A DNA stretch of 64,000 nt, taken from the NCBI RefSeq assembly GCF_024362695.1, contig NC_065419.1:10292678-10356677 (forward strand), written 5' to 3'. Positions 44,481-54,839 of the stretch are shown here, in pieces. A program made the position numbers and the translations under genes. The DNA is from Pectinophora gossypiella. Lineage: Eukaryota > Arthropoda > Insecta > Lepidoptera > Gelechiidae. How positions within the stretch are numbered: position 1 is the stretch's first letter; each line of letters begins with the position of its first letter. The notes beneath the pieces are model-generated. The model did no database searches and was not told where the DNA came from. It was given only the letters and a program-made list of their open reading frames with translations.

Positions 44481-45000
44481 GTTATTTAGTAACTAGAGGA
44501 ACACATTTAATACGAAGTCCAAATAGGTACCTTCAGGCCTGTTGTCTTAAATTTTGTAGGTACTGGGAGAGCCTTTAGCGCTCCCCAAGTGGTTGATGCA
44601 ATTTGTGACAAATCTGCAATAAGTCTAAAATACGTAAAACAATAAGTAATCAAAAAATAGGTACGATTTTTCCATAAGGAGAGGGAGTATAATTATTATG
44701 AGATCTTTGAGGCATCATCCTAGCTGGCTCAATTTTCGTAATTTTGAAAATGATGTCAGGTGAGAGAGTGTCGATGCCATGGCGCCGTGCTTCGTGCTCA
44801 ATATTTTCTATACAGCTTCCACCTTTTTATAGTTAATGTTTGATAAAAACAAGAAATGGAGCAAGTAAACACAATAAAAGGACTCCACATCTTTGATTCG
44901 TAAGTTCGGATCGGTACATCACAGTACCTATCTCTCAAAATCCACAGCCCTTTCACAATAGGTAGTTAGGGGATGAGGTACCTATCACCCTCATCCCCTA
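44481..45000. other. Unassigned stretch
   Basis: 44565-44600 ('gggagagcctttagcgctcc') resembles 36630-36650 ('gagagccttcagcggtcc'), a possible small repeat. 44960-45000 carries 'ggggatgaggtacctatc' facing 'ctcatcccc'. Confidence 0.4.
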
Positions 45001-45125
45001 TCTCGGGGTGAGGCGGGGCGGCGGCGCGGCGGGAGGCGGTCTGCCCTGTAATCTGGCAAAGATGGCCGCCCGAGCAGATATTTTGATGGATTGACGCACC
45101 GCCAGCGCGCAGCGGCGGGGCGTTT
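45001..45125. promoter_or_regulatory. GC-rich, CpG-rich island
   Basis: A sharp GC block (e.g. 'gaggcggggcggcggcgcgg') in otherwise AT-rich DNA. It contains 'aaagatggccgccc', similar to YY1/Pho sites and to an ATG in strong context. The plus-strand frame from that ATG is only nine codons. Could be a promoter, first exon or conserved element; no gene body is visible. The 91-codon minus frame is mostly GC artefact. Confidence 0.35.
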
Positions 45126-45179
45126 GACGACGATAATTTTGTTTTTTTTTATAATCAAAAAGAAAATATTTTTACTTAT

Positions 45180-45258
45180 TCTTTTAATTAAAACACCCCT
45201 GACACCAGGTTTGATGACATTGGCAATCCACCACACAATCCACACGATAGAAGAATTA
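45180..45258 (+). repeat. Family B SINE tail fragment
   Basis: 'cccctgacaccaggtttgat' to 'tccacacgatagaagaa', plus orientation. It lies about 50 bp from an oppositely oriented family B piece. Confidence 0.75.
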
Positions 45259-45308
45259 TAAAACACACAAATATATAATTCAGATTATCTGCTTTTTTGG
45301 AAAATAAA

Positions 45309-45474
45309 TCTTCTTCTTCTATCGTGTGGGTTGTAGTGGAGTACCAACCTCATCAACTTTGGTGTCATTATTGAGCCGCCATAGGCCCCTGACATGACTC
45401 ATGTAACGACTACTTACTTACATCAGTAAGTAGTAACCAGGACCAACGGCTTAACGAGCCTTCCGAAGCACGGA
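45309..45474 (-). mobile_element. Family B SINE, 3' half
   Basis: 'cttcttcttctatcgtgtgg', 'gccgccataggcccctgac' and 'gccttccgaagcacgga'. It stops in the shared body, head absent. Confidence 0.8.
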
Positions 45475-46244
45475 AAATAAATAATGTGTATTTTGAGAAT
45501 TATTCCACAGTTTATTTAAATAATTTAACTTTGGAATATTACACAATTAATAATTGAAATATTTAAGTACTATTATATTTTATAACTATAGTTATTATGT
45601 ACAAATGAGGTCTTCTCTCCTGCTTAGTGGACAAGATATCTATTAAATAAAGGTAAAAAGTTGAAATAAGTAAGTGAATATTTTGTCTAATGCCAAAAGT
45701 ATAAGTAGGTAGTTAATGGTACCTACTTAATAGTTCCATACCTTTAGAAAAAAAAATAGGGTCAGTAAGCTAAGTACCTATTTCATAATTAATAACACTT
45801 TTAACATAAAATTTCCTTACTTTTTACGTTACTTACGTTAGAAATTAATATAAAAAGAAACAAATTCATTTTAATAATACCATTTTATTTGGCCTGATAT
45901 TTTGTCTGCCATATTTGTATTGTCTCCGGCCCATTTTACTGATTGCCTGAAATTACATATCTTCTTATAACTTAATGAAGGTATACGACTATGTTTCATT
46001 GGCCGATGTAAGTCTGTAATCTTTTACAATTTCGTATAATATCATGTCTGGATAAAATATGGATAAAATGTAAGTGAATTAGTACCAAGAACGTCCCTAA
46101 AATCAAGTTTTAAAATTTTCTTTCCATCTTTTTGCACGATTAGAAACTTACTTCGAACTTAGGTCTTCCGGTTTGGTAATATACGTTTTTAGCGATGTTC
46201 GTCATTTTAGTACTTATGTAGGTTTCATTATAACAAGACTACCT
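45475..46244. other. Unassigned stretch
   Basis: AT-rich, nothing recognised. Confidence 0.5.
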
Positions 46245-46400
46245 ACCGATCTTCTTATTTTGTAAGATCGATGAACGACCTCGTCAACTGTGGGTCAGAG
46301 TTACTAATGAGCCGCTAAAGGCCCATTCGACTACATACTTACTTAAGTAAATAGTAACCGGGATCGACTGCTTAAATCCTTAAGTGTTAGGAACCTCCGA
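46245..46400 (-). repeat. Family B SINE fragment, old
   Basis: 'gatcgatgaacgacctcg', 'aatgagccgctaaaggccc' and 'agtaaccgggatcgactgc' align with the reversed family B tail at low identity. Confidence 0.55.
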
Positions 46401-46730
46401 AATATTTTCGAGTAATTTACATTCTTCAAAGAGATTATGTTAGATATTCCAGTCTGTCATAACTTAAGTTAAACGGAAGAAAATTTGGTAATGGCGCTGG
46501 GATAGGGTTTCAAAAACGCTCAAATATGCGCCCTCCATACTTGCCGGGCGCTGGTGCTCAACCTTTTTAATGTTTCTTAATAAATAAACGGCCAAAACAA
46601 TCTTAGGAAATTATGTTTATGGAATGTTTGATAAGGTTCGTTCCATGTTTTGTGAACTTACCATGCATAACCATGCATTCGTCTCTATAACCATAGAAAC
46701 GAAAAAAAAGTTTTTGAATGTTCAATGTAG
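46401..46730. other. Unassigned stretch
   Basis: Nothing recognised. Confidence 0.5.
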
Positions 46731-47190
46731 GTATTGCAATCCCGACTCGAGATCCCGGGATGGGAAATATCGAACTCGCGAGATCCCGAAATTTTCGGGA
46801 TCACGTCTAGTTCATAAACATATTATGTAAAGTTAGGATGGCTGAAAACGAATAAAACTGCTTGTTTGTGATAGTGAGATTAATTAAAACAAAATATTTT
46901 GTGAAAGGAAAAAAAAACATTTAGTCTTCAATATTATTAACTGAATAATTAAGTTTTCTTTCAAAATAAGCATAATCAAAATAAAAAGTATAACTCAAGG
47001 AGATTAGAAAGTAGTTACGGGTGATTTCGAAAGTAGCCACATAAAAAACAAAGCTGCCTACGTAAAAAGTCTATTGCTGCCCATTCCCGTCAATCTCGAA
47101 CGGGATCTCGTCATATTATGCTTCAGGATTGATCCCGAAAAATATGACGAGATCTCGCAAGATCGGAAACCCGCGGGATCGGCATTGCAT
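46731..47190. mobile_element. Foldback/MITE bounded by GATCCCG-rich inverted ends
   Basis: Left end 46731-46808 ('attgcaatcccgactcgag', 'cgcgagatcccgaa', 'ttttcgggatcac') is an imperfect reverse complement of 47110-47190 ('gatcccgaaaaatatgac', 'gagatctcgcaagatcgg', 'gcgggatcggcattgcat'). The interior is AT-rich and noncoding. DNA-transposon derivative of unknown superfamily. Confidence 0.7.
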
Positions 47191-47326
47191 TCTTTAGTTC
47201 TATGCCACGTTTAATCATAATATCATCCCAGAGAAGACGTAGAAACCGACTAAGGGAATGCGCAATGTCGAATTTAATGCACCTATACTAAATACAAATA
47301 AGATAGAACTTGTCGTTAGGTATGTA

Positions 47327-47468
47327 CAGTCATAAGCAATATAATGTACCCACTTTAGGACTCTGTCGCACTAACATATTTGACATTTAGTAAGACTTAC
47401 AGTTCAATTTGTTAAAAAAGTCAATGTGACATGGTACCAAAGTGTATACATATTAATGCTCGTGACCG
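47327..47468. mobile_element. Family F MITE, intact 142-bp copy
   Basis: TA-flanked (47325-47326, 47469-47470). Ends 'cagtcataagcaatataatg' and 'attaatgctcgtgaccg' are imperfect inverted repeats. Opposite orientation to 36029-36617. Confidence 0.8.
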
Positions 47469-47473
47469 TAACT

Positions 47474-47906
47474 GCCTCTCTGTTACTGTGACAAGCAGTT
47501 CACCATTGGACCTTCTTGACAGTAATTTTAGAGCGAAAATAACAAAACAGGTTATTAATTACTTATGAAAGTACTTAAACTAAACTTTAAATATTATGGC
47601 TAAGCATAAATAAAATTTCCGGCCGTGACACTTTGAGATCCCCTGCCGAACCTCACAATACATTGACCGTCCGGCCGTTCTGTGACAAAAAAATAATAAC
47701 TCGCTCCGCGGCAGTGACTTACCGACCGACAGTTTTTTTAGGCTGCTCGTGCACGATAAAGTATTTTTTGTGGCAGTAGCCTGGCCTAGAGCAAGGGTTG
47801 GCTAGTTGGCTGCTTGTCGATGTTGTTGGTTTAAAATGGGTTTAAGATAGCGAAGATCCGCGCTGGATGTGTACTGGCGACATAGAACGACAAGACAAGA
47901 GCGTAC
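47474..47906. other. Unassigned stretch
   Basis: No repeat or coding signal recognised. Confidence 0.5.
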
Positions 47907-47907
47907 G

Positions 47908-47986
47908 GAAAATTCCACTTCATATTAACTCAGAATTATGGTCGGAATCATACCCCTCAGTATTCATTACGATGTCACTAACACCC
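47908..47986 (+). repeat. Family P terminal arm fragment
   Basis: 'ggaaaattccacttcatatt' to 'gatgtcactaacaccctg', followed by TA. Only one arm of a hairpin module remains. 47998-48140 after it is low-complexity AT. Confidence 0.75.
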
Positions 47987-48206
47987 TGTATTAGGTATAT
48001 AAAAAGTATAAATTATTTATTAAATAAAAATACATAAACAAGTACATTCCATCCAACTACAATTGTAACAACACACATATTATTAAAAACAAAATATAAA
48101 AAAGGATAAAAAGCTATAAATAAAAAACGAAAAAAAAAAATTTAATGAAATGAAATATTAGGTATATTAATTTAATGTGTGTATATTTTAATGTTGTAAA
48201 TGTATA

Positions 48207-48694
48207 CAGGGTGTTAGTGACATCGTAACGAAAACTTTGAGGGATGATTCAGGCCATGATTCTGAGTTGATATCAAGTGGAATTTTCCGTCGCAAAAGTA
48301 TGGAACGGAAAATAATATAAAAAAGGTCTAAAATTTTCATGACTTCTCCGACAGGAAATTCCACTTGATATCGTCTCAGAATCATGGCCTGAATCATCCC
48401 CTTCAGTATTCGTTACAGTGTCACATACACCCATACCTACTTGTATGGCTACTGTATGTACTTGTATGGGGTGTAAGTGACATCGTAACGAATACTGAGA
48501 GGGATGATTCAGCTGATTATTCTGAGTTAATATCAAGTGGAATTTTCCATCGCAAAAGTATAGAATTGAAAATAATTTAAAAAAACTAAAAAAATAACAA
48601 GAATTTTGCGACGGAAAATTCCACTTGATATTAACTCAGAATCATGGTCTGAATCATCCCTCTGAGTATTCGTTACGATGTCACTAACACCCTG
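48207..48694 (-). mobile_element. Family P composite double-hairpin element, 488 bp
   Basis: TA-flanked (48205-48206, 48695-48696). Ends 'cagggtgttagtgacatcg' and 'gatgtcactaacaccctg'. Reverse complement of 35460-35947 across its whole length, including the spacer ('atggctactgtatgtactt'). Open frames across it (48188-48580) are shadows of the palindromes. Confidence 0.87.
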
Positions 48695-48698
48695 TATG

Positions 48699-49074
48699 TG
48701 TGTCGTAGATTTTACCTAAATAAACTTTTTTTATTATTATTATTAAGTACTACTACGTAATGGAACGGTAACTCTACGCCCTTAACTAGTATTGCACGCC
48801 CAACTCACCCCCCTGGATCTTACTTTATTGTTAAATGGCTAAGGAGTAAGGGGAGCGAGCAGACTATTTGTCTTGCTCGCACTTAAAAAATAGGTTTTGT
48901 GTTGTGTCCGGGGTGTGGTAAGAGTGCGAAGTTGAGCGAGTTCTTTTCTAAAAGACTGCGAGACAAAATAAATAAATAATGACAGGGCGCTAATGATTTT
49001 TGGCTCTAATATAATTACATTAACTACCTGTATCTATCTGTATAACTATCTGTATAACTATCTGTACAATGTGT
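48699..49074. other. Unassigned stretch
   Basis: 'gtgtccggggtgtgg' (48905) is a scrap like part of family L. 49025-49070 has four 'ctatctgtat'-type units. Confidence 0.4.
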
Positions 49075-49185
49075 GTGTGGCGGAAGGCAAGAGGGAAACC
49101 ACTGCCCTATTTTTTCCCTAAAAGTAGCATGGAGAATACTACACCGACAAGAGCGTGACTCTTAATTTAGTGATGATGACCTATA
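49075..49185 (+). repeat. Family D retroposon fragment
   Basis: 'aaaccactgccctatttttt', 'aaagtagcatggagaatac', 'accgacaagagcgtgactc', ending 'ttagtgatgatgac'. Near-identical to 60906-61008. Confidence 0.75.
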
Positions 49186-50460
49186 GGTACATAATATAAT
49201 GTGTCTTTTAACGCCAATTCTTTTACATGGTTTAATTCCTTAGGATACTTATGCATAAATTAGGAGAATAAATCATATCTACTTACTTAACTATTTAGTA
49301 CGTAGGTATGGTACAGACTAAGCAGATTTCGTATGGTGCTACATTTAGCTGTAACTATCGACTGTCGATATTCCTCCATAACAAAACTCGATACACTATT
49401 TCCGACTTTTCTTTTTATTTTACTACGGCATTGTTTGTAGACAAAGACAGATGATACTTGCGATAGTAGGGTTAGAAAGAGACAAACACTGTACCAGGAT
49501 TGTCGTCTGTTTTCGATTTTATATATTTGAATACTTACTATAAGGACTTTTCTTCTTGTCGTAAGTACTTAGAATAAGAACACTTTGAACCTGCAAACAT
49601 TCGAAAGGTGAGTATTTTTAATATTATTTTAATGTTGTATTAGTTCTATTCACTATGTTCTATGACATAAGACACGATACGAAGATGAAACTGGAAGTAA
49701 CTTTGCTTTTAATTTGTATAATAATAATATTATATAATTTGTATTATGATTTTGTAATTATGGATTTGTGAATTTAGAATTAGGAATAATAAATATTTGA
49801 ATTTGAATAAATTTTATTATTATAAAATTTAATTATTATAAAATTTATACTACCATAATATTACCATAAGTCTATTAAAGATACTAATAACAGAACTACT
49901 GATGGTGGGTTCGCTTGCCCCAATAAGCGGGTGTGAGTTAATTACATACTGTACCTACTATTCTTTCAAAACCATTTTATGTACTAAATATATTCTAACG
50001 AAATACTCTTTCTTATAACCATAATTTACAAAATAATGAACCAACAAATAACTAGGCCCATTAATATTATCTATCTCCTATTTAATTCTAAACCGCTTGA
50101 TAGTAAAGCCTAGGTTAGGAAAATAGCTTATTTTAATTCATTATAGTAGTCCCTACATGCACTGGGCGTTAGGGTGACCATGTTTAAGATTTATACTGGA
50201 CTAGATTTATACGTGACGTAATATTGTGTGTATTACTTAAAGAAAAAAACTGGTATTTTGTCCCTTAAATCTTTTGAGTTGACATTTTCATATCAGAATA
50301 TTCTTTGCAATATTATTTAATATTCTTTGTAACGAACAAACTGTTTTTTTTTTATTTAGATAAACTACACACTCACCTTGCATTATGTTATAATATAACA
50401 ATCCTCGTTTTTATTCCGAAAATCGTGTACTATAATACTTTTCAATTTGTCCGCATAACA
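49186..50460. other. Mostly unassigned, with one probable LINE 3' end
   Basis: 49745-49812 ('ttaggaataataaatatttg', then 'aatttgaataaa') resembles a LINE 3' end with AATAAA and a GAATTT-type tail. It is followed by two direct copies of 'ttattataaaattta'. The remainder is AT-rich and unrecognised. Confidence 0.4.
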
Positions 50461-50512
50461 CTTTAACAGAGCAGTGGAGCTGCGGGATAGAGTATGCTAT
50501 GCACCATGTGAT

Positions 50513-50770
50513 AGCCCAGATCGGAGAACGCATAACTTTCATCGGTCGATCACGGGTTCGAATCCCGACTTGGGCTCTAAACTAAAAATTCATGCTTGGA
50601 TCATTAATAATTGGTATCACGGGGTTTCTAGGATTTATGCCCGATTGATGGCAATAGGCTCGCCCCTTATTGCCTTCATGGGTCTTAAACATAGCTGGCG
50701 ACGAGTGGGTGTCTATACTATACACCTATACCTACCTCATCAGAGTCATAGGCGTGATGCTGATATGTTA
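50513..50770 (+). mobile_element. tRNA-derived SINE of a third family
   Basis: 50513-50576 folds as a tRNA-like head: acceptor AGCCCA / TGGGCT, and a T arm with B box GGTTCGAATCC inside 'cacgggttcgaatcccg'. The body continues 'ggcaataggctcgcccctta', 'aacatagctggcgacgagtg' and 'cataggcgtgatgctgatat'. Not a functional tRNA: the D and anticodon arms do not form. The preceding 'gcagtggagctgcgg' resembles family A. Confidence 0.65.
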
Positions 50771-50928
50771 AGTAAGATTTATTGTTTAAAAAAGTTATCC
50801 TTAATCATCGTACACGGGAGGTCCACTCAATGACAGTCATATACATTAAATACATAATTGTATACATTAGCATACACATGACATAACTGTCTTTAATGTA
50901 ACATAATCTAATCGGGGAGTGAAAAGTC

Positions 50929-51200
50929 AATCAATCAATCAATAACACTTTATTGCACAACGACATATACACAGGACATAAACATACGAATAAAAATAAG
51001 CACAATAGGCCCAAGAGTTATATATTACAGTATAGTAAAATGTGCATTTTGTCCCGTTTACCACATGGCCGATGGTCACTATAGGCAAGCTGCAGCGCAG
51101 GCGGTCTGCACCATAAAGGAACCAAACTGGTTTCCAGCCAGAACCCGGCGGTGTAACTTGTCTGCAGCCATACTATACACACCACGAATATATTGGCTAT
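50929..51200 (-). repeat. LINE 3' end with (TCAA)n tail
   Basis: 'gtcaatcaatcaatcaataa' followed by 'cactttattgcacaacgac' is the reversed end of a retroposon with a tandem tail. 'gaaccaaactggtttccagc' lies further in. No coding frame with motifs. Confidence 0.55.
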
Positions 51201-51223
51201 TGTTTGAGTATTACTTATTGGTT

Positions 51224-51552
51224 AATGGCCTCCGTGGTCCAGTGGTTGAGCGTTGTGCTCGCGATCCGGAGGCCCCGGGTTCGAATCCCGGTGGGGACAA
51301 ATCACAAAAATCACTTTGTGATCCTTAGTTTGCTTAGGACATTACAGGCTGATCACCTCATTGTCCAAAAGTAAGATGATCCGTGCTTCGGAAGGCACGT
51401 TAAGTCGTTGGTCCCGGTTACTACTTACTGATGTAAGTACGTAGTCGTTATATGAGTCATGTCAGGGGCCTATAGCGGCTCAATAATAACCCTGACACCA
51501 GGGTTGATGCGGTTGGTAATCCTCCTCACAACCCACACGATAGAAGAAGAAG
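51224..51552 (+). mobile_element. Family B tRNA-derived SINE, full length
   Basis: Perfect 11-bp target duplication 'acttattggtt' (51213-51223 and 51553-51563). Head 'cctccgtggtccagtggttg', B box in 'gggttcgaatcccggtgggg', shared body, and 'acccacacgatagaagaag' tail. Confidence 0.93.
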
Positions 51553-51771
51553 ACTTATTGGTTGAATATTTCCTGTAGAATAGAGTAATATAACAAAATA
51601 CAGCATCATCCAGGTGTAGATAGAGGTGTATAAGTACACTCACTCCTTGCAGCTATGTGTAAGTACTAATAGGAGGTGAGAATATTGCCAATAAGAAAAA
51701 AAGAATAAGAGTCACTTACCTTGTTTACGCATCACAAACTATACTTAGGTACTTACCTAATAATACCCTTA

Positions 51772-51885
51772 CCTTATAATTCAATTCGGCTTCTAGTTGA
51801 GCTTATTTTTGAACAAGAGATTTAATGTGCAATGTTTTTTAAATGTGATTTTTTTGAGTCAGAATGCTCGTGTAGTTATACGTAT
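51772..51885 (+). repeat. Family H repeat
   Basis: 'agttgagcttatttttgaac' and 'gagtcagaatgctcgtgtag' recur in the same orientation at 55059-55200. Class unknown. Confidence 0.6.
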
Positions 51886-52623
51886 TACCTACACATACAT
51901 GTGTAAGTGTTTGTGTTTTGTTTTGTGTTTTGCATTTTGTCACTAAGTTCTTACTGAAATAAATTATTTTTAGAACACAAAAATTAAATTAAAAAATAGT
52001 TGCAAAGTTCTATAATCTACCTACGCAGAATCGATAAAAATGCTTTCGGGGAATTACTCGTATATTTTCGGCTGCGTAAACTTAATGGGATTGAAATAGA
52101 TAACAACATTATAAAAGGAAGACAGTTTGTTTACAATCTATGACAATCTTATCTTTATATCAGAATCTAATCTGAATCTGATGAGGATTTCGCAATAAAA
52201 TAATAAAACAGTATAATAGGTTACCTTTATGCCGTAATTCCTGAAAAATAAACTAATCAGACTAATAAATATTTTATCTGTTTATTTCACACTAAAACTG
52301 CGCCACATTCGTCATATTTCGTTATTTTATTACTTTATTACAACATCAAATATGCCGATTTGTAAATATTTTTTTAACATGACCACTAGCCAATTCAATT
52401 TAAGATTACTATATGGATTATTGAATGCATTCTCTAGAAGTCATAAAACTTTATTAAAACTTAAAGTTATAAATGCAATTAATGCTATATTGTTAGAAAA
52501 ATGTATTACAATTTATAGTATTTAATTAAAAGTATACCTTTTTTCTAATAAAATGAGAAAATTTCTATTAGACCGGGCACCTGTGAAGTTTCGGCCGTTT
52601 TCAATAATCTATCTATGGTTTTC
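51886..52623. other. Unassigned stretch
   Basis: AT-rich; nothing recognised. Confidence 0.5.
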
Positions 52624-52634
52624 GCTTGGGTACC

Positions 52635-52960
52635 GGCCTCTGTGGTCCAGTGGTTGAGCATTGGACTCACGATCCGGAGGCCCCGGGTTCGAATCCCGGT
52701 GGGGACATATCACAAAAATCACTTTGTGATCCCTAGTTTGGTTAGGACATTACAGGCTGATCACCTGATTGTCCGAAAGTAAGATGATCCGTGCTTCGGA
52801 AGGCACGTTAAGCCGTTGGTCCCGGTCACTATTTACTGATGTAAGTACGTAGTCGTTACATGAGCCATGTCAGGGGCCTTTGGCGGCTCAATAATAACCC
52901 GGACATTAGGGTTGATGGGGTTGGTATTCCACCTCACAATCCACACGATAAGAAGAAGAA
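52635..52960 (+). mobile_element. Family B tRNA-derived SINE, full length
   Basis: 11-bp flanking repeats with one mismatch ('gcttgggtacc' 52624-52634; 'gcttaggtacc' 52961-52971). All modules present. The 106-codon frame running out of it is an artefact. Confidence 0.92.
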
Positions 52961-53127
52961 GCTTAGGTACCAAAGTTACTTATTGACAATTATTGATTGT
53001 TGGTTAAGTTACTTCAGTAACCAAAAACCATGGATAGTAAAATTATTAAAAACGACCGTTAGTAATATAAGTAACCTAAATATACGAAAATTTAAAGGAC
53101 TTTTAATCCATTCTTCTTTTGATGACG

Positions 53128-53249
53128 ATGATGACGACACGGTTATACGGCTCACCGACTATCAAGTTGGTCTAACATAAAGCTCGGTGAGGCATCTTGG
53201 GATGGATGTACCTCTGCCTACTCCAATTGGGATATAGTCGTGTATATGT
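53128..53249 (+). repeat. Family C retroposon fragment
   Basis: 'acggttatacggctcaccga', 'gatggatgtacctctgcc' and 'gggatatagtcgtgtat'. Directly abuts a family P element. Confidence 0.62.
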
Positions 53250-53250
53250 A

Positions 53251-53818
53251 CAGGGTGTTAGTGACATCGTAACGAAAATTTTGAGGGATGATTCAGACCA
53301 TAATTTTGAGTTGATATCAAGTGGTATTTCCGTCACAAAATTACGGAACTGAAAATACTGAAAAAGACTACTTTTCATAAATTTTCAAACAGGAAATTCC
53401 ACTTGATATCAACTCAGAATCGTGGTCTAAATCATCCCCCTCAGTATTTGTATAGAAAAAAAATATGAGTATAATTTGTGTAAGTAATTGGAATTTGATC
53501 ATTTCATCAAACCTCAATCAAACCTCATTGGTTTTTAAAAGATGTGTTGCTGTTGCAGTTTCTTGTCATTTCTTCTCCTCAGCCATAACACCTTGCGAAA
53601 TGACGTAAATTCAAAATGTTACATTGACCTTCAACAAGTTTATCCATGATAATTACGTTGAATAAATGATTCTGATTTCTGATTTCTGATTTGTATAAAT
53701 AATTTAAAAACCAAAAAGAAACATGAATTTTGCGACGGAAAATTCCACATAACATTAACTCAGATGTATGGTCTGAATCATCCCCCTCAGTATTCGTTAC
53801 GATGTCACTAACACCTTG
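53251..53818 (-). mobile_element. Family P element interrupted by a LINE 3' end
   Basis: TA-flanked (53249-53250, 53819-53820) with termini 'cagggtgttagtgacatcg' and 'gatgtcactaacaccttg'. The outer halves of both hairpin modules remain, but the middle (spacer and inner arms, about 160 bp) is gone and a family G insert sits there. Confidence 0.8.
53455..53688 (+). mobile_element. Family G LINE 3' end inserted in family P
   Basis: Flanked by 'atttgtata' (53446-53454, 53689-53697). Contains 'gatgtgttgctgttgcagtt', 'cagccataacaccttgcg' and ends in tandem TGATTTC units. The 5' end is truncated. Confidence 0.75.
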
Positions 53819-53822
53819 TATG

Positions 53823-54621
53823 TATGTCTTCACTTGAACGGAGGTGTCTCTCCAGTAATTGAATTGACTTGTAGACGTTGCACAATAACGCTTTATACTG
53901 TCTACGCAAGCGTGTTTTCCACCACTTCGAGCAAGCGTGAAGAAAACCATAAGGTTTACAATATATTCAACATATTTGATAAATATTACGCATTCCTATT
54001 GGTAACGGATGGATAAGATATATTAAAAAAGTAATTTCATTGCGTTGCATTTTAGAACGATAGTTAATGATAGGTACAAAACTTATTATCAAATGATTAG
54101 GACGACAAATAGTTCCCCAAGTAATACATTACAAAATTTGATTAAAGATAAAGCGGCACTTTAAATGTCAATATCATATTGTCGCAATTTTCGATTCCAA
54201 TTTTAAAATTCGCAGCAGCCTTTCACGAGTTATATCGGATCGCAGCGGACTGCTAAAACATGGGGTATGAAAAGTGAGAGAGTCCGTATTAATCGTTTTT
54301 GGGTTTAATATTTGCTTTAATTTCGATTCTCAGGGCGTTCAGGTATTTTTTTTATTAAAGCTAATTGGTTTTCGTTGACGTAATAAGCAACCTTTTTATT
54401 AAAATAAGAATCTACATTTTATTTCAGAATACAATATTATCTTAAAGTTTTCATTATACATCGTACTATAGATATAGTAAGCAAGACCGTAATTCCTATT
54501 GGAAAAGGCTGAAAATCACCTGAAAAAAGATAGTAAGATGAAGGCTCACTGCTTTCAAAATTAAGCAGCTTTTTCTAATGCAATAAAAATAAACATTTTA
54601 TTTTAAAGATTTAAAATATTA
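53823..54621. other. Unassigned stretch
   Basis: No repeat or coding motif recognised. Confidence 0.5.
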
Positions 54622-54735
54622 AAACTCCACCAAACCCGCAGTGGAGCAGCGAGGTGGAATATGCTCCATACAACATCCGGTTTATTGAAGGTGACGCCAG
54701 TGCCCCCAGCGGGACGTATATAGGCTGTTTGTGAT
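54622..54735 (+). repeat. Family A SINE 3' fragment
   Basis: 'actccaccaaacccgcagtg' to 'gcgggacgtatataggctg'. Head and body missing. Followed at 54737-54770 by 'gatatgatatgaatatcata', a short palindrome. Confidence 0.8.
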
Positions 54736-54759
54736 GATATGATATGAATATCATATCAC

Positions 54760-54832
54760 ACACACATACATACACATAATAATATCATAGACATACACAC
54801 ATACATATACATACATACACATATGATACATA
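54760..54832. repeat. (ACAT)n-rich microsatellite
   Basis: Interrupted ACAT/ACAC units, possibly grown from a retroposon tail. Confidence 0.7.
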
Positions 54833-54839
54833 TAAATAT

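Noticed and set aside
50474..50833. 119-codon frame
   Set aside because: Lies over a tRNA-derived SINE; no protein motif.
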